A stretch of DNA of 8,004 nucleotides from Nitrososphaera sp. (lineage in GTDB: Archaea; Thermoproteota; Nitrososphaeria; Nitrososphaerales; Nitrososphaeraceae): NCBI GenBank assembly GCA_025450475.1, contig JANWHJ010000046.1:1-8004 (forward strand). Direction: 5' to 3'. The notes under the pieces are model-generated. The model searched no databases. It had not been told where the DNA came from and worked only from the letters and a program-made list of their open reading frames with translations. Of this stretch, positions 6,040 through 8,004 are shown in pieces. Positions within the stretch are counted from its first letter, which is position 1; the number at the start of each line of letters is the position of its first letter. The position numbers and the translations under genes were made by a program.

Positions 6040-6585
6040 CTAAGGGAATTTCAATGAAAATTCATTTTCCCCGGCAGTTGTTTCTAGCCTCACAGTGGAT
6101 CGATATTGATAATGTCCTGTGATTTCATATTCTGCCGTCCCTGCTACCATACTATCCCAATTGTCTGCGATCAAGTTATTCCGAGTGACAACTTGGGTTT
6201 TTCTTAGAACTACAGAGTTCTCCGCAGGGATAGGAGTAAGGTCTGCAGAAGAGGCGATCATTCCTTCTGGGGTCCCTCCTATCACTCCGCCGGTCATGCG
6301 AAGCCCACCAATGTTCAAATTATACTCTAAAATCTCAAGCGAAAGTTGATGTGAATTAGGATTGTGCATCACAAACTCTACCTGAACATTTGCACTTTCG
6401 TTTCCGGTTCTTGTCACGGCTATGTTTCTTATTGACAATTGTGGTTCCGCTAAAACCTGCTGCGAAGTTTGGTTTCCTTGTTGTCCTACCGGCAACCCAA
6501 AATTCCCAGAACCCAAGAAGAAAAATAGAACAATTGCCGCTACCGCGATGCCTCCGGCTGCAATGTAAATGGCCCTTGGATTCAA
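6040..6585 (-). CDS. Membrane-anchored LEA2/WHy-domain-like protein
   Basis: 181 aa. A short N-terminus (MNPR) leads into one hydrophobic helix (about 6-24, AIYIAAGGIAVAAIVLFFFL), then a Gly/Gln/Asn-rich linker (25-48) and a beta-rich domain (49-181) that would face outwards. The domain carries the mark of LEA type 2 (water stress and hypersensitive response, WHy) domains: alternating strands QLSIRNIAVTRT and ANVQVEFVM, the HNPNS motif (74-78), LSLEILEYNLNIGG, then the Pro-Ile-Pro-Ala-Glu-Asn-Ser turn (118-124) before the last strands. In other organisms this domain is tied to desiccation and stress tolerance. The role here is unknown, and binding of surface layer or membrane components is a guess. 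The TTG start at 6585 has AGGT about 12 nt upstream, and no ATG is available in frame before the helix. Confidence 0.75.
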   Translation of the reverse strand: MNPRAIYIAAGGIAVAAIVLFFFLGSGNFGLPVGQQGNQTSQQVLAEPQLSIRNIAVTRTGNESANVQVEFVMHNPNSHQLSLEILEYNLNIGGLRMTGGVIGGTPEGMIASSADLTPIPAENSVVLRKTQVVTRNNLIADNWDSMVAGTAEYEITGHYQYRSTVRLETTAGENEFSLKFP

Positions 6586-6688
6586 TAGACGCTACCTAAT
6601 ACCGTGCGATGCTTCTGTTATTTGAACATTGAGTACAGTACAGACATCTACCCGCAGTATCATCTTTCTGATATTCGTTATTAGTATC

Positions 6689-6703
6689 CCAGGACAATCC
6701 TGG
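6689..6703. repeat. Perfect hairpin CCAGGA-CAA-TCCTGG
   Basis: A 6-bp perfect stem and 3-nt loop, about 100 bp upstream of the LEA2-like gene's start. Its core is nearly identical to the hairpin at 5402-5418 (12 of 13 bases). Confidence 0.5.
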
Positions 6704-6897
6704 TTGAGAAATACTGAAGGGTTTGCTTGAAAAGGACCAGTAGATGAATCTACAAGTTCTACAAACCCATTAGCTGACCAATTCAGGAATAGTATTTGAA
6801 CAAAAATTGATCAATTCTCGATTGAGCCGTCATTTCACATTCATTCTGCTAAACAAGCCTTGTCCCATGATGCGTGAGTAACAAGAATGGAGGGAAG

Positions 6898-6922
6898 CTG
6901 TGACTTTCGTAGGGTGTCACAG
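6898..6922. repeat. Inverted repeat CTGTGAC / GTCACAG
   Basis: A perfect 7-bp inverted repeat separated by 11 nt (TTTCGTAGGGT). The centre-to-centre spacing of 18 nt is close to two helical turns and would suit a dimeric DNA-binding protein. It could equally form an RNA hairpin. Confidence 0.4.
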
Positions 6923-6980
6923 AATACTTTGTCCAAAACAGATTATAGTGTTCACAAGGGTAAACACTGCAACTGATTAT

Positions 6981-7000
6981 CCCTCTATGATCATAAGGGG
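6981..7000. repeat. 20-nt imperfect palindrome around TATGATCATA
   Basis: A perfect 10-bp palindrome (6986-6995) is flanked by CCC and GGG that can also pair, with one wobble and one mismatch between. It lies just before the small ORF at 7028 and could be an operator. Confidence 0.35.
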
Positions 7001-7027
7001 TTCAAGATCAGACCATTTTGCTTGGGT

Positions 7028-7168
7028 ATGACCGTGCACACAAGGAACAAGTTTGGGACCCGAAGCGGAGACATCGTAGTTAGCCCCGACCGACCTGAAC
7101 TCCGAGACGAATTTGCACGAGGTCACCTTGACATTCCCCTAAGATTTTATGATAATATCATTGCGTGA
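7028..7168 (+). CDS. Possible 46-aa charged small protein
   Basis: An ATG-started frame too short for usual gene calling. It encodes a hydrophilic protein rich in Arg, Asp and Glu (KFGTRSGDIVVSPDRPELRD, then EFARGHLDIPLRFYDN). No family is recognised and no Shine-Dalgarno or well-placed TATA box is seen. The opposite strand is open in the same codon register (GTG 7126 to stop 6977, 49 aa), so only one of the two is likely to be real. The + reading is preferred because it has the charged, folded-protein composition, while the antisense one is the Val/Ser/Phe-rich complement expected of a shadow. It could also be a remnant of a longer gene. Confidence 0.25.
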   Translation: MTVHTRNKFGTRSGDIVVSPDRPELRDEFARGHLDIPLRFYDNIIA

Positions 7169-7187
7169 TATATCGTCATGCAATAAG

Positions 7188-7197
7188 GATAATAAGA
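7188..7197 (+). promoter_or_regulatory. TATA-like element of the single-TM protein gene
   Basis: GATAATAAGA is centred about 28 bp before the ATG at 7221, the spacing expected for a leaderless archaeal message. This supports that ATG over the upstream in-frame ATG at 7149. Confidence 0.35.
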
Positions 7198-7220
7198 TTC
7201 AGGCGGGGCTCTGTGATGAT

Positions 7221-7361
7221 ATGGCAGATGGAATGTTGATGTTTGCAGTGACGACCGGAATCTTTGTGTTCCTTGTTGCGGTAGTGTTCGGCGCTAGGGC
7301 GAAAAGGTACGGATCAGGCTACACAAAGGCAGAAGGGCACGCAGAAAGCCATCAAAGCTAG
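7221..7361 (+). CDS. Small single-span membrane protein
   Basis: A 46-aa protein: a short acidic N-terminus (MADG), one hydrophobic helix (about 5-23, MLMFAVTTGIFVFLVAVVFG), then a basic juxtamembrane segment (ARAKRYGSGY) and a hydrophilic tail (TKAEGHAESHQS). The positive-inside rule puts the tail in the cytoplasm. No family recognised. Such short proteins often act as subunits or regulators of larger membrane complexes, but nothing here points to a partner. The frame extends upstream to an ATG at 7149, but those 24 codons look non-coding. It converges on the Cas4-like gene with a 20-bp gap. Confidence 0.55.
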   Translation: MADGMLMFAVTTGIFVFLVAVVFGARAKRYGSGYTKAEGHAESHQS

Positions 7362-7375
7362 CTGCGAGAACGTCC

Positions 7376-7393
7376 TTTTTCTTATTTCTTATT
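7376..7393 (+). terminator. Oligo-T terminator of the small membrane protein gene
   Basis: TTTTTCTTATTTCTTATT follows the TAG at 7359-7361 by 14 bp. Archaeal termination commonly uses such T-rich stretches without a hairpin. The stretch overlaps the 3' end of the convergent Cas4-like gene. Confidence 0.4.
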
Positions 7394-8004
7394 CTTGAAA
7401 ATCTCTTCCAGTATAAAGCCCGAGCTTTCATCCTTTACCTGCTTTCTTGCGTAGCACCGTTCATAGTACTTGCAGTTCACGCATAGCTCAGACGGCTCGA
7501 CTATCGGCACCTTGCTGTCCTTAAGGAGAGTGCTCAGCACCCTTGCCCTCCTCACGATCTCTTCAAACATCTTGTTATTCTTTGTAACGGAAAACTCGAC
7601 CGTCTTTCCCTCGGTCGTCATGTAGATCAGTAGGCCGTCCTTCTTGTTGAGCGCAAATAAGCAGGCGTTCAGGTACAGCAGATGACGGGGGTGGGGCACT
7701 TCGGGCAGGGTGGGTACTACTTCAAACCTGACTACAAACTCGTCAGCCATTATCATGTCTGCGTTGGCTTCAATTGACACGCCCTCTGCCTTGTATTCGC
7801 CCCGGACATTACTAAGCGAATGGCGCATCGCGCTGCCAAGCAGGATCGAGATCCTGGATAGACCATCTGTCGGTAGTGGGTCTTTGCGCTCGTAATATGC
7901 AAACCTGGTGCAGCCGGATGCCTCTACTGCATGAATCTTGTCAGGATTATTCTTGTCGATCTTGACGCTCAGGTTCTCATACAGTATGTCAAGGCTCTTT
8001 TCTA
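7382..8004 (-). CDS. Cas4-like Fe-S protein of the PD-(D/E)XK fold, 5' end cut by the window
   Basis: The open frame runs from the TAA at 7384-7382 to the right edge (206 codons visible) with no stop, so the gene begins outside. Residues are counted from the edge. It has the Cas4/Dna2-type layout: SGCTRFAYYERKDP with Cys31, then GSAMRHSL with His61, NADMIMADE with Asp82, VVRFEVV with Glu94, HPRHLLYLNACLFAL, GLLIYMT, and CVNCKYYERC with Cys174, Cys177 and Cys183. One early cysteine plus C-x2-C-x5-C late matches the 4Fe-4S site of archaeal Cas4. Cas4 trims pre-spacers as a DNA exonuclease. Here the ExK lysine is Val96 and the QxxxY motif reads YLNAC, so nuclease activity is doubtful. No CRISPR array or other cas gene is in view, so a stand-alone Cas4-like protein in DNA repair or an accessory role is more likely. 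Confidence 0.75.
   Translation of the reverse strand, partial: EKSLDILYENLSVKIDKNNPDKIHAVEASGCTRFAYYERKDPLPTDGLSRISILLGSAMRHSLSNVRGEYKAEGVSIEANADMIMADEFVVRFEVVPTLPEVPHPRHLLYLNACLFALNKKDGLLIYMTTEGKTVEFSVTKNNKMFEEIVRRARVLSTLLKDSKVPIVEPSELCVNCKYYERCYARKQVKDESSGFILEEIFKNKK

Larger units (their letters stand above)
6600..7027. other. Palindrome-rich region without a supported gene
   Basis: No frame on either strand gives a convincing protein. The stretch holds at least five inverted repeats: CCAGGA-CAA-TCCTGG (6689-6703), AATTGATCAATT (6805-6816), CTGTGAC-11nt-GTCACAG (6898-6922), AGTGTT-10nt-AACACT (6947-6968) and an imperfect 20-nt one around TATGATCATA (6981-7000). Possible meanings are a regulatory or structured RNA region, a binding-site cluster, or decayed DNA. 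No tRNA or box C/D RNA was found. Confidence 0.45.

Noticed and set aside
6996..7013. GGTTCAAGATC resembling a tRNA T-loop
   Set aside because: The flanking bases do not form a T-stem, and no acceptor or anticodon arm can be found around it.
7149..7220. 24-codon extension of the small membrane protein
   Set aside because: It lies over the TATA-like element and has no conserved-looking features; the ATG at 7221 directly precedes the membrane helix.
7216..7222. GTGATGA at about 7213-7219 resembling a box C of a C/D RNA
   Set aside because: No CTGA box D follows at a suitable distance, and the site is at the start of a coding frame.
7382..8004. Evidence for a CRISPR-Cas locus from the Cas4-like gene
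   Set aside because: No direct repeats of CRISPR type and no cas1, cas2 or effector gene are present in the window.

Overview
The window looks like archaeal DNA of moderate GC content, most likely from a soil-type ammonia oxidiser (Nitrososphaera-like Thaumarchaeota/Nitrososphaeria). The grounds are an archaeal-type UMP kinase, a four-CXXC zinc micro-protein, short A/T-rich TATA-like elements about 25 bp before several starts, many GTG/TTG starts, and a winged-helix regulator with a hydrophobic N-terminus. The assignment is by family style and no search was run.

Left part (1-1290): the C-terminus of a + strand gene ends at 68. A gene-poor, decayed stretch follows. It holds a minus-strand two-domain winged-helix regulator broken by one frameshift and one in-frame stop, and below it a possible second broken cistron that starts by ATGA overlap. 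A perfect 15-nt palindrome lies upstream of the regulator, next to its likely transcription start.

Core (1301-5356): an Hsp20 chaperone (-) and a zinc-ribbon micro-protein (+) diverge. The zinc-ribbon gene converges on a conserved winged-helix-like protein (-), and the two stop codons share one CTAG. Then comes a compact + strand nucleotide cluster: eukaryote-like thymidylate kinase, a SAMHD1-like HD phosphohydrolase, and UMP kinase, whose TTG start lies inside the HD gene. Together these would make UDP and dTDP and perhaps degrade dNTPs, so the cluster reads as a nucleotide-pool module.

Right part (5357-8004): a 120-aa unrecognised protein (-), a membrane-anchored LEA2/WHy-like protein (-), a region of about 430 bp without a convincing gene but rich in palindromes, a doubtful short ORF with an antisense partner, a 46-aa single-TM protein (+), and a Cas4-like protein (-) cut by the window edge. 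The Cas4-like protein keeps all four Fe-S cysteines but seems to lack key nuclease residues. There is no CRISPR array, rRNA, tRNA or intact insertion sequence in the window.
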